Assembly: GCA_046729855.1 (NCBI GenBank)
Contig: JBKPHM010000031.1
Span: forward strand, 31,172 to 95,171
Direction of reading: 5' to 3'
Source of the DNA: DATHSY01 sp046729855
GTDB lineage: Bacteria; Actinomycetota; UBA4738; HRBIN12
DNA length: 64,000 bases
The number at the start of each line of letters is the position of its first letter. Position 1 is the first letter of the stretch. Both the position numbers and the translations under genes were made by a program. Below, one piece after another: positions 28,488 to 37,733 of this stretch. Under the pieces are notes generated by a model, which was given only the letters and a program-made list of their open reading frames with translations, searched no databases and was not told where the DNA came from.

Positions 28488-30017
28488 TCACCCGGCGCGG
28501 GCGAGGCTCTCCTCCGACGGGTTCACGCGATATGACAGCGCCTCGTGCACGTGCTCCGCGCGCACGCGTTCCGAGCCGTCAAGGTCGGCGATCGTCCGGG
28601 CGACCTTCAGCGCGCGATCGAATCCCCGGCCGGTGAGCGCGAGCGTGTCGACCGCGCCCGCGAGCGCCTCGCGTCCCTCCGACGAGAGCGCGACGATTCG
28701 ACGCGCGAGCGGACCTGGGACCTGGCCGTTGCACGCGTACCCCAACGCGCCCGACCGCGCGCGCTGGCGCGCACGCGCATCGTCGACGCGCGCCCGGACG
28801 GCCGACGACGGCTCTCCCGCAGCACCGCCGAGCAGCTCCGCCTTGGACAGCCGCGGCACGTGCAGACGGATGTCGATCCGGTCGAGCAGCGGACCCGAGA
28901 GCTTCTGCCGGTACGTCTCGACCCGATCCGGCCGGCAGATGCACCGCCGCTTGGTGTCGCCTTCGTTGCCGCAGGGACACGGGTTGGCCGCCGCAACGAG
29001 GGTGAACCGCGCGGGGAACTCGACGGCACCGACCATCCGCGTCACCACAACGCGTCCATCCTCGAGCGGCTGACGGAGCGCCTCGATCGCGTCACGCCGG
29101 AACTCGGTGAGCTCGTCGAGGAACAGCACGCCGTTGTTGGCGAGCGAGACCTCGCCCGGGCGGACGTACCCACTGCCGCCTCCCAGGAGCGCGGCCATCG
29201 AGATCGAATGGTGAGGCGCGCGGAACGGACGCGCGGACACGAGCCCACCCTCCAGCAGCCCGGCGACCGAGTGCAGCTGCGTCGTCTCGAGCGCCTCGTC
29301 GCGTGACATCGACGGCAGGATCGTCGCGAGGCGCCGGGCCAGCATCGTCTTGCCAGCACCGGGCGCGCCGACCATCAGGACGTTGTGCCCCCCGGCGGCG
29401 GCAACCTCGAGCGCCCGGCGGGCCTGGGCCTGCCCACGGACCTCCGACAGGTCCACGACATGGGCCTCGACCGAGGGCGTGTCGGGACGGATGTCGGGAG
29501 GGTTCCACGAACCGCGCAGGAACCCGACGACGTCGGACAGGGAATCTGCGGCGACCGCGCGGATCCCCTCGACGAGGGCAGCCTCCGCACCGTTGGCGGC
29601 GGGGACGACCACCCCCTCGAGACCGGTGCTCGCGGCTGCGATCGCGACCGACAGGATTCCCGGCGTGCGCACGAGCGACCCGCGGAGCGACAGCTCGCCG
29701 GTAAACGCGTACCGCGAGAGCTTGGCGAGCGGGACCTGCCCCGACGCGGCCAGCACGGCGACCGCGACCGGGAGGTCGAGACCCGGTCCGTCTTTACGGA
29801 CGTTCCCGGGCGAAAGGTTGACGACGATCCGCCGCAGCGGCCACTCGAGGCCGCTGCTCTCGACGGCCGGCCGGATGCGATCGCGAGCGTCGTTGACGGC
29901 AGCACCCGGCAGCCCAGTGAGCGTCAACGACGGAAGCCCGCGGCCGATGTGTCCTTCGACGACGACGAGCGCGCCGCGGACGCCGAGGATCGTGACGCCG
30001 ACCGCACGCCCGTACAC
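28488..30017 (-). CDS. comM: YifB/ComM family Mg-chelatase-like AAA ATPase
   Basis: ComM is a hexameric helicase that promotes branch migration during recombination. The protein has an N-terminal S5-like/Lon-type domain (RGLPSLTLTGLPGAAVNDARDR in pieces), a Walker A motif GAPGAGKTMLARRL, LFLDELTEF (Walker B) and the C-rich PCPCGNEGDTKRRCIC insert. I start at GTG 30017 (509 aa) because a TAGCGT box ends 8 nt upstream; the in-frame TTG at 30026 would lie between box and start. It is followed by dprA. Confidence 0.94.
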   Translation of the reverse strand: MYGRAVGVTILGVRGALVVVEGHIGRGLPSLTLTGLPGAAVNDARDRIRPAVESSGLEWPLRRIVVNLSPGNVRKDGPGLDLPVAVAVLAASGQVPLAKLSRYAFTGELSLRGSLVRTPGILSVAIAAASTGLEGVVVPAANGAEAALVEGIRAVAADSLSDVVGFLRGSWNPPDIRPDTPSVEAHVVDLSEVRGQAQARRALEVAAAGGHNVLMVGAPGAGKTMLARRLATILPSMSRDEALETTQLHSVAGLLEGGLVSARPFRAPHHSISMAALLGGGSGYVRPGEVSLANNGVLFLDELTEFRRDAIEALRQPLEDGRVVVTRMVGAVEFPARFTLVAAANPCPCGNEGDTKRRCICRPDRVETYRQKLSGPLLDRIDIRLHVPRLSKAELLGGAAGEPSSAVRARVDDARARQRARSGALGYACNGQVPGPLARRIVALSSEGREALAGAVDTLALTGRGFDRALKVARTIADLDGSERVRAEHVHEALSYRVNPSEESLARAG

Positions 30018-30025
30018 GATCGGCA

Positions 30026-30031
30026 ACGCTA
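30026..30031 (-). promoter_or_regulatory. Putative -10 box for leaderless comM
   Basis: TAGCGT ends 8 nt before GTG 30017. Confidence 0.4.
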
Positions 30032-30054
30032 GCGCCCGCCACCGACATCCGAAG

Positions 30055-30414
30055 CTAGAACGCGTCCTGGTACAGCTCGACGTCGGCGCGCTCGCCGGAG
30101 ACGAGCACGCTCGCGACGTCGAACCGGAGGCGTTCGTACGCGGGCCGCTCGTGGAGGAGGAACGTCTCGGCGAGCCGACGCAGCCTTGCGCGCTTCACGC
30201 CCGTGACCCCGTCGAATCCCCCGCCGAAGCGATCGCCCGAGCGCGTCTTCACTTCGCAGAACACGAGCAGCCCGTCGCGCCGGGCGACGAGGTCGAGCTC
30301 GCCCAGATCGCACCGCCAGTTCCGCGCGACGATGTCGAACCCCCGGCTCCGATACAGCGTTGCCGTCGCGTCCTCGCCGACGAGGCCGATCGATCTTGGT
30401 GCGTCGGTTGCCAC
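30055..30414 (-). CDS. yraN: YraN family putative endonuclease (UPF0102)
   Basis: The 119 residues have the restriction-endonuclease-like core of YraN: GEDATATLYRSRGFDIVARNWRC, then GELDLVARRDGLLVFCEVKTRS, which gives the E...D...ExK catalytic set. The function in vivo is unsettled; partners are usually recombination genes such as comM and dprA, as here. The GTG start has no Shine-Dalgarno and TATCGT ends 6 nt upstream. Confidence 0.93.
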   Translation of the reverse strand: MATDAPRSIGLVGEDATATLYRSRGFDIVARNWRCDLGELDLVARRDGLLVFCEVKTRSGDRFGGGFDGVTGVKRARLRRLAETFLLHERPAYERLRFDVASVLVSGERADVELYQDAF

Positions 30415-30420
30415 GCGCGA

Positions 30421-30426
30421 ACGATA
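30421..30426 (-). promoter_or_regulatory. Putative -10 box for leaderless yraN
   Basis: TATCGT ends 6 nt before the yraN GTG. Confidence 0.45.
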
Positions 30427-30442
30427 GCGCGCGCCACCGACG

Positions 30443-30754
30443 TTACCGCTCGAGGTCGTTCGGCAACGAGACGTCGTCGCGACGCAGCTCCTCGACGTTG
30501 ACGTCGCGACGCGTCAGCACGCGCGCTCCGGACACGAACCGCATCGGCCGCCACATGTCCCAGACCCACGCGTCGCCCAGCTCGACCTCGATCCACCCGT
30601 CGTCCCGCATGCGCACGTCCACCTCGTTGGCCAGGTAGAAGCGTCGTCCCGTCTCGACGGCGTACTGGAACATCGGGACGACGTCGCGGTACTCACGATA
30701 GAGCTCCAGTTCGCGCTCCTCTTCGAACCGTTCGATGTCCTCGTCGTCGGTCAT
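30443..30754 (-). CDS. DUF2469 family protein
   Basis: The 103-residue acidic protein (EEERELELYREYRDVVPMF, then YLANEVDVR and VWDMWRPMRF) belongs to DUF2469, a small family almost confined to actinomycetes and always placed after rnhB. Function is unknown. The ATG overlaps the rnhB stop (ATGA). It is a good taxonomic marker for this window. Confidence 0.92.
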   Translation of the reverse strand: MTDDEDIERFEEERELELYREYRDVVPMFQYAVETGRRFYLANEVDVRMRDDGWIEVELGDAWVWDMWRPMRFVSGARVLTRRDVNVEELRRDDVSLPNDLER

Positions 30755-31440
30755 CGTTCCTCCCAGCCGTCGCTCTCGAGGATCTCCGCGTCCTCGCCTG
30801 CGAGCACCTCGCGGAGGCTTCCGCGGAGGTCCCCGCCGACCCCCTTGAACGAGAACCGGTGGATCGGGGTCGGGCCCAAACGCTCCAGCGCGTCCCAGTG
30901 CTCGCGCGTCCCGTACCCGCGGTTGTGGTCGAACCCGTATCCGGGGAACCGCCGATGGTACCGGTCCATCGTCCGGTCCCGTGTGACCTTCGCCACGATC
31001 GAGGCCGCCGCGACCGACGCGCACACCGCGTCGCCCTTCTTGACGGCGAGCGCGGGGCAGCCGAGGCGCCGCACGGGGAAGCCGTCCGTCAGGACGTAAT
31101 CGGGCGTGGCCGGCAGCGACACGACCGCGCGACGCAGGAGCGAGAGGTTCGAACGGTGCAGCCCGCGGCGGTCGATGCGCTTGGGCATCGTTCGGCAGGC
31201 GATCCACGCGATCGCCCCGTCGACGATGCGCCGGTAGCATGCCTCGCGCTGGAGCCTCGTGAGGGCCTTCGAGTCGTTCAACCCCGTGATGTCGAACGTG
31301 TCCGGCAGGATTACCGCGGCGGCGACCAACGGACCTGCGAGCGCGCCTCGACCGGCCTCGTCGGCGCCCGCGAGCTGACCGAACCCCTGCTCGCGCAGGA
31401 GCCGCTCGTAGCGTCCGAGGTCGACGGCTAGTTGAGCCAC
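30751..31440 (-). CDS. rnhB: Ribonuclease HII
   Basis: RNase HII removes ribonucleotides from DNA. The 229 residues contain the catalytic pair in GADEAGRGALAGPLVAA (Asp27, Glu28), the VCASVAAASIVAKVTRD segment with a further Asp, and YGFDHNRGYGTREHWDAL. Its start overlaps the end of lepB by 13 bp. Confidence 0.96.
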   Translation of the reverse strand: MAQLAVDLGRYERLLREQGFGQLAGADEAGRGALAGPLVAAAVILPDTFDITGLNDSKALTRLQREACYRRIVDGAIAWIACRTMPKRIDRRGLHRSNLSLLRRAVVSLPATPDYVLTDGFPVRRLGCPALAVKKGDAVCASVAAASIVAKVTRDRTMDRYHRRFPGYGFDHNRGYGTREHWDALERLGPTPIHRFSFKGVGGDLRGSLREVLAGEDAEILESDGWEER

Positions 31441-32147
31441 CCCGTTCTCGACGGCGGCCAGATGACGACGAACGCCTTCCCGACCACCTTGTTCAGCGGA
31501 ACGAACCCCAGGCCGAAGCGCGAGTCGTTCGAGTTCAGTCGGTTGTCGCCCAGGACGAACAGCGATCCGGACGGCACCTCATCCGGTCCGTAGTCACGCG
31601 TGTCGAACGGCCGGCGCAGGTACGGCTCCGGGGTCTCCCTCCCGTTCACGAACAGCTCGCCATGGTGGATCTCGACGCTGTCGCCCGGAAGCCCGATCAC
31701 CCGCTTGATGAAGTCCTCGTCCTCGGGGCGAGCGAACCCGAGACCCTCGGAGAGCCAATGCAGGATCCCGCCAACGAGCCCGCGGTCGGGCTGCGCACCA
31801 GGTGACGGGTTCTCGAACACGACGATATCGCCGCGGTGCGGTTCGTCCGAAAGCTTCTGCACGAGCACCCGGTCGCCGGGCCGAAGCGTCGGCTCCATCG
31901 ATCCCGACGGGATGTAGAAGGCCTGGACGACGAACGTCTTCAGCACGAGTGCGAGCGCGAACGCGAGCACCACCAAGACCGGAAGCTCGCCCAGGAACCC
32001 GAGGACCTGCCCGACCTTCTCGCTCGATCCCCGTTTGCCCTCGCCCGCCGGACCGGCGACGACGTGATCCCGGTCGGCGACGGCCGCTCCAGCGACCGGT
32101 CCGTCGGCGTCGGCCGGCTCTGCGGAGCCAGGCAGACGATCCGACAC
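31428..32147 (-). CDS. lepB: Signal peptidase I
   Basis: The 239-residue S26A peptidase removes signal peptides from secreted proteins. A 50-residue hydrophilic N-terminus precedes one membrane helix (about 54-74). The Ser83 nucleophile is in IPSGSMEPTL and the Lys148 general base in KRVIGLPGDSVEI. The box E motif GDNRLNSNDSR and a C-terminal strand complete it. It lies 2 bp downstream of rplS, as in other actinomycetes. Confidence 0.95.
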   Translation of the reverse strand: MSDRLPGSAEPADADGPVAGAAVADRDHVVAGPAGEGKRGSSEKVGQVLGFLGELPVLVVLAFALALVLKTFVVQAFYIPSGSMEPTLRPGDRVLVQKLSDEPHRGDIVVFENPSPGAQPDRGLVGGILHWLSEGLGFARPEDEDFIKRVIGLPGDSVEIHHGELFVNGRETPEPYLRRPFDTRDYGPDEVPSGSLFVLGDNRLNSNDSRFGLGFVPLNKVVGKAFVVIWPPSRTGWLN

Positions 32148-32149
32148 GC

Positions 32150-32638
32150 TCAGCCCTTGCTCTCGGCTTCGGCGGGCTGGAGGTCGGAGGCCTCGGGAAT
32201 CCCGGTCGGCTCTTTGGCGGCGGGCTCCACGGCGGCCGCGTCCGCGTCGGCGGCGCCCACCGCGGGCGCCGTCTTGACGACCAGCTCGTCGGCACCGACC
32301 CGCCGCTCCCGGATCCGGGCCTTCTTCCCCCGCAGCTCGCGCAGGTAGTAGAGCTTGGCCCGCCGTACGCGGCCGTGCGAGACGATCTCGAGCTTGGCGA
32401 TCGTCGGCGAGTGAACGGGGAACGTGCGCTCTACGCCGACGCCGAACGAGATCTTGCGAACGGTGAAGGTCTCCTGCAATCCGCCGCCCTGGCGCCGAAT
32501 CACGACGCCCTGGAAGACCTGGACGCGCTCGCGGCCGGCCTCGACGACGCGCACGTGCACACGCACGGTGTCCCCGGCGCGGAACGGGGGGATGTCCGTG
32601 CGAAGGTAAGCCTTATCGACGAGGTCGGTCGCTTTCAT
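32150..32638 (-). CDS. rplS: 50S ribosomal protein L19
   Basis: L19 sits at the subunit interface. The conserved part (about 1-115) includes [22 protein letters not shown] and [21 protein letters not shown] (in pieces) and [20 protein letters not shown]. Residues 116-162 are an Ala/Glu-rich tail absent from most L19 proteins. The ATG lies 13 nt after a TATCAT box, so the leader would be only a few bases. Confidence 0.96.
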   Translation of the reverse strand: MKATDLVDKAYLRTDIPPFRAGDTVRVHVRVVEAGRERVQVFQGVVIRRQGGGLQETFTVRKISFGVGVERTFPVHSPTIAKLEIVSHGRVRRAKLYYLRELRGKKARIRERRVGADELVVKTAPAVGAADADAAAVEPAAKEPTGIPEASDLQPAEAESKG

Positions 32639-32651
32639 GGGCGGGAACCCG

Positions 32652-32657
32652 ATGATA
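32652..32657 (-). promoter_or_regulatory. Putative -10 box for rplS-lepB
   Basis: TATCAT ends 13 nt before the rplS ATG, predicting a very short leader of about six bases. Confidence 0.4.
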
Positions 32658-32671
32658 GCAGGCGCCTCCGA

Positions 32672-33355
32672 CTACCCTCCGCGGCGTTCTCGCAGGTCGG
32701 GGCGGTTCCTGCGGGTCTTGTCGAGCGCCGCCTCCCTGCGCCACCGCGCGATCTCGGCGTGGTTGCCGGACAGCAGGACATGGGGGACGGCCATCCCGCG
32801 GAACTCGGCCGGGCGCGTGTAGTGCGGGTGATCGAGCACGCCGTCGGGGCCGAACGAGTCCCGCTCGTGGGACTCCTCGCGGCCGATCACGCCCGGAACG
32901 AGCCTGGTCACGGCCTCGATCAGCACGAGTGAGGGAAGTTCGCCTCCGGAGAGCACGTAATCTCCGATCGAGACCTCCTCCGCGGGCAGACCCTCGACCA
33001 CCCGCTCGTCGACGCCCTCGTACCGTCCCGCGATCAGCACCAGATGCGGTTCGGCCGCCAGCTCGCGGACGAGCGCCTGATCGAGCCGGCGCCCCGCCGG
33101 CGAAAGCACGATCACGCGGCCGCGGTCTCCTCCGAGCGACTCCACCGCGGCGAACACGGGCTCGGGCTTCATCACCATGCCGGGACCACCGCCGTACGCC
33201 TCGTCGTCGACCTGTCGGTACCGGTCGGCCGCGAACGCGCGGAGGTCCTGCACGTGCACGTCCACCACCCCGGCCTCGATCGCCTTCCCGAGCAGGCTCG
33301 CGCGCAGCGGCCCCTCGAGGATCTCCGGGAAGATCGTGAAGACGTCGACCCGCAC
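32672..33355 (-). CDS. trmD: tRNA (guanosine(37)-N1)-methyltransferase
   Basis: TrmD methylates G37 of tRNAs reading CNN codons and prevents frameshifting. The 227-residue SPOUT protein begins RVDVFTIFPEILEGPL and has YGGGPGMVMKPEPV, LIAGRYEGVDERV and the knot DYVLSGGELPSLVLIEAV. The GTG start has TAGCCT ending 6 nt upstream and no Shine-Dalgarno, although it lies within the rimM-trmD-rplS order, so a separate promoter is likely. Confidence 0.97.
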   Translation of the reverse strand: MRVDVFTIFPEILEGPLRASLLGKAIEAGVVDVHVQDLRAFAADRYRQVDDEAYGGGPGMVMKPEPVFAAVESLGGDRGRVIVLSPAGRRLDQALVRELAAEPHLVLIAGRYEGVDERVVEGLPAEEVSIGDYVLSGGELPSLVLIEAVTRLVPGVIGREESHERDSFGPDGVLDHPHYTRPAEFRGMAVPHVLLSGNHAEIARWRREAALDKTRRNRPDLRERRGG

Positions 33356-33361
33356 GTTTGC

Positions 33362-33367
33362 AGGCTA
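33362..33367 (-). promoter_or_regulatory. Putative -10 box for leaderless trmD
   Basis: TAGCCT ends 6 nt before the trmD GTG. Confidence 0.5.
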
Positions 33368-33443
33368 ACGCGTCGACCTCAGGGCCCTCGGCCGGCGAGA
33401 CCATGCGCTTCCGCGCGCAGCGCGCGGCTCGAGTGTTGCCGGC

Positions 33444-33959
33444 CTACTCGGGAGTCGTGAGGCCGGCGACCTCTCGAACGACGATCCGCTTCTCGCCTAC
33501 GTCCACCGAGACGACGACGTCGGCGATCGCCGGGATCAGCGTTTCGTGGCCCTCGGCATCCACCGCGGTCCAGACGTCGTTCGCGGCCGTGTGGATCACA
33601 TCGCGGACCTCCCCGAGGTCGGCGCCCGACTGCGCGACGACGGCGCAGCCGATCAGCTGGTGGTCCCAGTACGACCCCTCGGGCAGGGGCGGCGACTGCG
33701 ACTCGGGGACCACGAGGTCGCGACCCACCAGCCGCTCACCGGCCGTGCGGTCCGCGATACCCTCGAACCGGACGAGCAGGCGACCGCGGTGCCTGCGGGA
33801 CGCCGCCACCGTGAGCGGCCTCCCGTCCTCAAGGAAGAGCGAGGATCCCGCCTCGAACCGCTCGGGGACCTCGGACAGCACGAGGACGGCGACCTCGCCG
33901 CTGACGCCGTGGGCACGGGTGATGCGGCCGACGGCGACGGTCGGCTCGCGAGGGTCCAC
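33444..33959 (-). CDS. rimM: Ribosome maturation factor RimM
   Basis: RimM binds S19 and helps assemble the 30S head. The 171 residues comprise the N-terminal barrel (VAVGRITRAHGVSGEVAVLV) and the PRC-type barrel beginning SYWDHQLIGCAVV and ending with IPAIADVVVSVDV. The start is GTG 33959, which overlaps the TGATG junction with khpA by sharing its G. An ATG two bases away is in another frame. Confidence 0.95.
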   Translation of the reverse strand: MDPREPTVAVGRITRAHGVSGEVAVLVLSEVPERFEAGSSLFLEDGRPLTVAASRRHRGRLLVRFEGIADRTAGERLVGRDLVVPESQSPPLPEGSYWDHQLIGCAVVAQSGADLGEVRDVIHTAANDVWTAVDAEGHETLIPAIADVVVSVDVGEKRIVVREVAGLTTPE

Positions 33960-33960
33960 A

Positions 33961-34191
33961 TCAGTCCGCGATGTCGACGTGCGCGTGCACGCCCTCGCGG
34001 ATCGCAGCGATCTTGACGACCTGCCGGATCGCACGGGCGGTGCGGCCGCCGCGGCCTATCACGCGACCCATGTCCTCCTGGTCCACGCGGAGGCGGAGCA
34101 GCACGCCGCGATCGTCGGTCGTCTCCTCGACCGTTACGGCGTTTGGATTGTCGACGAGCTCCCTCGCGATGTACTCGAGGAGCTCCTTCAT
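33961..34191 (-). CDS. khpA: KH-domain RNA-binding protein KhpA
   Basis: The 76-residue protein is a single KH domain with the RNA-contacting GRGG loop (GRVIGRGGRTARAIR) and the N-terminal KELLEYIARELVDNP helix. KhpA proteins bind small RNAs and mRNAs and influence cell size and division in Gram-positive bacteria. It lies between rpsP and rimM as usual. ATG 34191 is preceded by GGAGG inside the end of rpsP; a longer frame from 34263 lacks family support. Confidence 0.94.
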   Translation of the reverse strand: MKELLEYIARELVDNPNAVTVEETTDDRGVLLRLRVDQEDMGRVIGRGGRTARAIRQVVKIAAIREGVHAHVDIAD

Positions 34192-34193
34192 CG

Positions 34194-34499
34194 TCAGGAG
34201 GCGGCCTTCGCGCCCTTCTTCGGCGACGGCTTCGCGGGACGCTCGGCCTCGAACTTCTCCCAAATGCCGGACTTCGTCAGCAGCACCTGGACGGCCTGCG
34301 AGGGCTGCGCGCCCTTACGAAGCCAGTCGAGTGCCTTCGCCTCATCGATGTCGATCAGCGAGGGCTCGTCGAGCGGGTGGTACTTGCCGATGTTCTCGAT
34401 GAAGCGGCCGTCACGCGGGCTGCGCTGGTCGGCCACCACGACGCGGTAGAAGGGACGCTTCTTCGCCCCCATCCGCATCAACCTGATCCTCGTCGCCAT
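34194..34499 (-). CDS. rpsP: 30S ribosomal protein S16
   Basis: The 101 residues begin [23 protein letters not shown] and contain [13 protein letters not shown] and [16 protein letters not shown], all typical of S16, with a short Lys/Ala-rich tail. The start is ATG 34499, and ffh lies upstream with a gap of about 25 bp, so the ffh-rpsP-khpA genes form one unit. Confidence 0.97.
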   Translation of the reverse strand: MATRIRLMRMGAKKRPFYRVVVADQRSPRDGRFIENIGKYHPLDEPSLIDIDEAKALDWLRKGAQPSQAVQVLLTKSGIWEKFEAERPAKPSPKKGAKAAS

Positions 34500-34524
34500 C
34501 CGTGGTTCTCCTCTCCGCCCGGGC

Positions 34525-35868
34525 TCAGAGCCCGGGGATGGTGGGCATGCCCGGCAGGCGAGGCATCCGCTTGCCACCCATCAACGACTTCATCATCTTG
34601 CGGGCCGCGTCGAACTCCTTCAGCAGGGCGTTCACATCGGCCGTGGTGGTCCCCGAACCGCGGGCGATCCGCAGGCGCCGGGACCCACCGATGATAGCGG
34701 GGTTGCGGCGCTCCTCCCTGGTCATCGAGGAGATGATGGCCTCGGCGCGGCTGATCTGCCGGTCGTCGACCTGTGCCGCCAGGTCCTTGATCGCGTTCTT
34801 GCCGCCCGGAACGCCCGGGAGCATCGCCAGGATGTCCTGCAGCGGGCCGAGCTTCTTCATCTGCTGCATCTGCACCAGGAAGTCGTCGAGGGTGAAGCTG
34901 GCGTTGGCGAGTTTCTTCGCGGCCTCGGCGGCCTGCTCCGCGTCCAGGTTCTCGTGCGCCTTGTCGATCAGCGATAGAACGTCGCCCATCCCGAGGATCC
35001 GCGATGCCATCCGATCGGGATGGAACGGTTCGAGATCCGTCGTCTTCTCCCCCGTCCCAACGAAGAACACGGGCCGTCCGGTCACCGACGTGATCGAGAC
35101 CGCGGCCCCGCCGCGCGAGTCGCCGTCGATCTTCGTGAGGATGAACCCCGTCGTGTCCACCTCGAGCATGAACGCCCGCGCCTGCACGACGGCGTCTTGT
35201 CCGGTCATCGCGTCGCACGCCATCAGCACGTGGTGAGGCCCGATCGCCTCCTTCACCTGGCGCGCCTCGCGCATCATCTCCTCGTCGACGTGCAGCCGCC
35301 CGGCCGTGTCGACGATCACGACGTCGCTTCCACCGCGATCCGCCTGCTTCAGCGCGCTCCTCGCGACCTTCACCGCATCCTTGCCGTCGGAGACGACCGG
35401 GACGCCTATCTCCTCGCCGAGCGTGAACAGCTGATCCACGGCGGCAGGGCGGTGCAGGTCGGCGGCGACGAGGAGCGGATGCTTCCCCTTCTCCTTCAGC
35501 ATCCGGGCGAGCTTGGCGCACGCGGTCGTCTTCCCCGACCCCTGGACGCCGGCCATCATGATGACCGCGGGGCGCGCCGACGGGAGCGTGAACGGGACGT
35601 GCGTCCCCCCCAGCGTTCGCTGGAGCTCGTCGCGAACGACCTTGACCACCTGCTGGCCCGGGGTGAGGCTCTTCATCACCTCCTCCGACAGCGCCCGCTC
35701 TCGGACCCGCCCGACCAGGTCGTCGGCCACCTCGACGGCGACGTCCGCCTCGAGCAACGCCGTGCGGATGTCGCCGAGCGCGGCGTCAACCTGCCTCGGA
35801 TGGAGCTTGCCCCGGCTGCGGAGCTTCTTGAAGACCGCGTTCAGGCGGTCGGTCAACGTGTCGAACAT
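34525..35868 (-). CDS. ffh: Signal recognition particle protein Ffh
   Basis: Ffh binds 4.5S RNA and signal sequences of nascent membrane proteins. The 447 residues comprise the N domain ([21 protein letters not shown]), the GTPase G domain with [22 protein letters not shown] and [10 protein letters not shown], and the Met-rich M domain with [11 protein letters not shown] followed by a GMPTIPGL tail. ATG 35868 and ATG 35874 are both in frame; the shorter is taken. Longer frames upstream have no similarity. Confidence 0.97.
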   Translation of the reverse strand: MFDTLTDRLNAVFKKLRSRGKLHPRQVDAALGDIRTALLEADVAVEVADDLVGRVRERALSEEVMKSLTPGQQVVKVVRDELQRTLGGTHVPFTLPSARPAVIMMAGVQGSGKTTACAKLARMLKEKGKHPLLVAADLHRPAAVDQLFTLGEEIGVPVVSDGKDAVKVARSALKQADRGGSDVVIVDTAGRLHVDEEMMREARQVKEAIGPHHVLMACDAMTGQDAVVQARAFMLEVDTTGFILTKIDGDSRGGAAVSITSVTGRPVFFVGTGEKTTDLEPFHPDRMASRILGMGDVLSLIDKAHENLDAEQAAEAAKKLANASFTLDDFLVQMQQMKKLGPLQDILAMLPGVPGGKNAIKDLAAQVDDRQISRAEAIISSMTREERRNPAIIGGSRRLRIARGSGTTTADVNALLKEFDAARKMMKSLMGGKRMPRLPGMPTIPGL

Positions 35869-35949
35869 AGGCATGAGGCGGACGCGCCTCGTCCGAGCGC
35901 GCCCGGGACGGGAGAGGCAGATTGTACCGACACGGAGGCAGGGCCCGGT

Positions 35950-36418
35950 GAGGGGCCGGCCTCCGACGACCTGGCGAACGCCAAACGCCTCGAGGTCGGC
36001 CTGATCGCGCTGCGATGGCTGACCCTCGCATTCGCCGTGCTTCAGAGCGTTACCACGGCCGGTCACGAACCTGCTCCAGAACGCGCTCAAGTTCTCGATC
36101 CCACCAGAGCCGGTGCTGCTGTCGGTGACATCCGATCGCGACGAGGCCGTGTTCCGCGTCAGCGACCGCGGTGTGGGGATCGCGCCCGAGGACCTCGAAC
36201 GGATCTTCGAACGCTTCCACCAGACGGACGCGGCGACCACGCGCCGCGCTGAGGGGGCCGGGCTCGGGCTCTACATCACCAAGAAGCTGGTCGAGGCGAT
36301 GGCCGGGCGGATCGAGGTGGCATCCGTCGTCGGCGCCGGGTCGACGTTCACGGTTCGCCTTCCGCTCGACCGCTCGACAGCACCTTCTCGACCGTCCGCA
36401 GCAACGCGAGCGGGCTGA
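35950..36418 (+). pseudogene. Internally deleted sensor histidine kinase
   Basis: Two pieces of one kind of protein lie side by side in different frames. From 35950 one frame reads ANAKRLEVGLIALRWLTLAF, which looks like the N-terminal cap and first membrane helix of a sensor kinase. From 36062 another frame reads VTNLLQNALKFSIPP, then DRGVGIAPEDLERIFERF and GAGLGLYITKKLVEA, which is the N, G1, F and G2 boxes of a HATPase domain. The sensor, dimerisation and His-box parts, perhaps 150-250 residues, are missing and the junction near 36045-36062 is out of frame. No good start codon is seen for the first part. A deletion in the genome or a misassembly are both possible. The tail overlaps the convergent receiver gene. 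Confidence 0.75.
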
Positions 36419-36737
36419 ACGGCTTGGTGAAGTACTCGTCCGCCCCGAGCGACAGCACGTAGTTGCGGCCTTCCTCGCCGACGGCGGTGATCACGATCAC
36501 GCGGACGTCCTTGGTCCGCCCATCCGACTTCAGCTCCCGGAGGACCTCGGCGCCACCCGCTCCGGGGATGTTGAGGTCGAGAAACATCAGGTCGGGCGCC
36601 CGCTCGCGCGCCATGTCGAGCGCCATCTGACCGTCCGACGCCTCGCGGACCTCGAACCCCTCGTGCTCGAGGATCAGCCGCATCGCCTCGCGCATCGTCG
36701 GGTGGTCCTCGACGATCAGGATCTCCGCGCGAGCCAT
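36348..36737 (-). CDS. Receiver-only response regulator
   Basis: The 129 residues form one receiver domain: acidic pocket ED, phospho-acceptor Asp in LMFLDLNIPGAGG, the Thr in VIVITAVGEEG and Lys in YFTKPFSPLALL. There is no output domain, as in CheY- or Spo0F-like proteins. Its ATG overlaps the ftsY stop (TGATG), so it is translated with ftsY. The deleted kinase on the opposite strand was probably its partner. The place inside the ftsY-ffh cluster is unusual. Confidence 0.92.
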   Translation of the reverse strand: MARAEILIVEDHPTMREAMRLILEHEGFEVREASDGQMALDMARERAPDLMFLDLNIPGAGGAEVLRELKSDGRTKDVRVIVITAVGEEGRNYVLSLGADEYFTKPFSPLALLRTVEKVLSSGRAEGEP

Positions 36738-37726
36738 CAGCGCTCGAGGATCCGGTCGGCGAACGCCCCGGCGTCGAACGGCTCGAGGTCGTCGATCCCT
36801 TCGCCCACCCCGACGAGTTTGACGGGTACGCCGAGGCGCTCGCGCACGGCGAGGAGCACGCCGCCCTTGGCGGTCCCGTCGAGCTTGGTGAGCGCGACGC
36901 CTGTGACCTCGACGGCGTCGGTGAACGCGCTCGCCTGGGCGATCCCGTTCTGCCCCGTCGTCGCGTCGAGGACGAGCAGGACCTCGTCAACCCTCCCGCC
37001 GGCCTTTTCGAGGACGCGCTTGACCTTGCGAAGCTCGTCCATCAGCGGCTGGCGGGTATGCAGTCGCCCGGCCGTGTCGACGATCACGACGTCCATGTCG
37101 CGCGCACGTGCGGCCTGGACCGCGTCGTACGCGACCGCGCCTGGGTCGGCGCCGCGTTGCTGCGAGACGAGCTGGACGCCCGCGCGACGGGCCCACACGT
37201 GCAACTGCTCGGACGCCGCGGCCCGGAAGGTGTCGCTGTTGGCGAGGCTGACCTGGCGGCCCTCGCGCGACAGCCGAGCGGCGAGCTTGCCGATCGTGGT
37301 CGTCTTGCCAGAGCCGTTCACGCCGACGACCATCACGACGGAGAGGTCGTCGGGTCGCAGCGACAGTCGGCCGTCGCCGCCGAGGATCGACACGAGCTCG
37401 TCGTGCAGCAGCTGGACCGGGTCGGACGACGGCGTGTACCGCTCTCGCACGTCGCGGACGATGCGGCTCGCGGTCTGCGGTCCGACGTCGGCGCGGACGA
37501 GCAGCTCTTCGAGCCGCCGCCACTCGTCGTCGCCCGCCGGTCCGCCGGCGAACACCGAGCGGATCCGTGCCGCGAGACCGTCCGCTCGGGGCGACGGCGG
37601 CGGTCGGCGCGGGCGTTCGACCTGGCCGGTGTCACGTCCGGCGATGGAGCGCCGCCGCGTCCACAGCGCCAGCAGGCCGACCGCGATCAGCACGACGACC
37701 ACGAGGATCGCGACGAGGAGCTCCAC
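36737..37726 (-). CDS. ftsY: Signal recognition particle receptor FtsY
   Basis: FtsY is the membrane-bound SRP receptor. The 329 residues start with a true membrane helix (ELLVAILVVVVLIAVGLLAL) in place of the acidic A domain of E. coli, as in other actinomycetes. The NG domain has GVNGSGKTTTIGKLA, DTFRAAASEQL, DTAGRLH and ALTKLDGTAKGG. The GTG start has no Shine-Dalgarno; TAGCCT ends 7 nt upstream, and the smc stop codon is part of that box. Confidence 0.96.
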   Translation of the reverse strand: MELLVAILVVVVLIAVGLLALWTRRRSIAGRDTGQVERPRRPPPSPRADGLAARIRSVFAGGPAGDDEWRRLEELLVRADVGPQTASRIVRDVRERYTPSSDPVQLLHDELVSILGGDGRLSLRPDDLSVVMVVGVNGSGKTTTIGKLAARLSREGRQVSLANSDTFRAAASEQLHVWARRAGVQLVSQQRGADPGAVAYDAVQAARARDMDVVIVDTAGRLHTRQPLMDELRKVKRVLEKAGGRVDEVLLVLDATTGQNGIAQASAFTDAVEVTGVALTKLDGTAKGGVLLAVRERLGVPVKLVGVGEGIDDLEPFDAGAFADRILER

Positions 37727-37733
37727 GGGCTAC

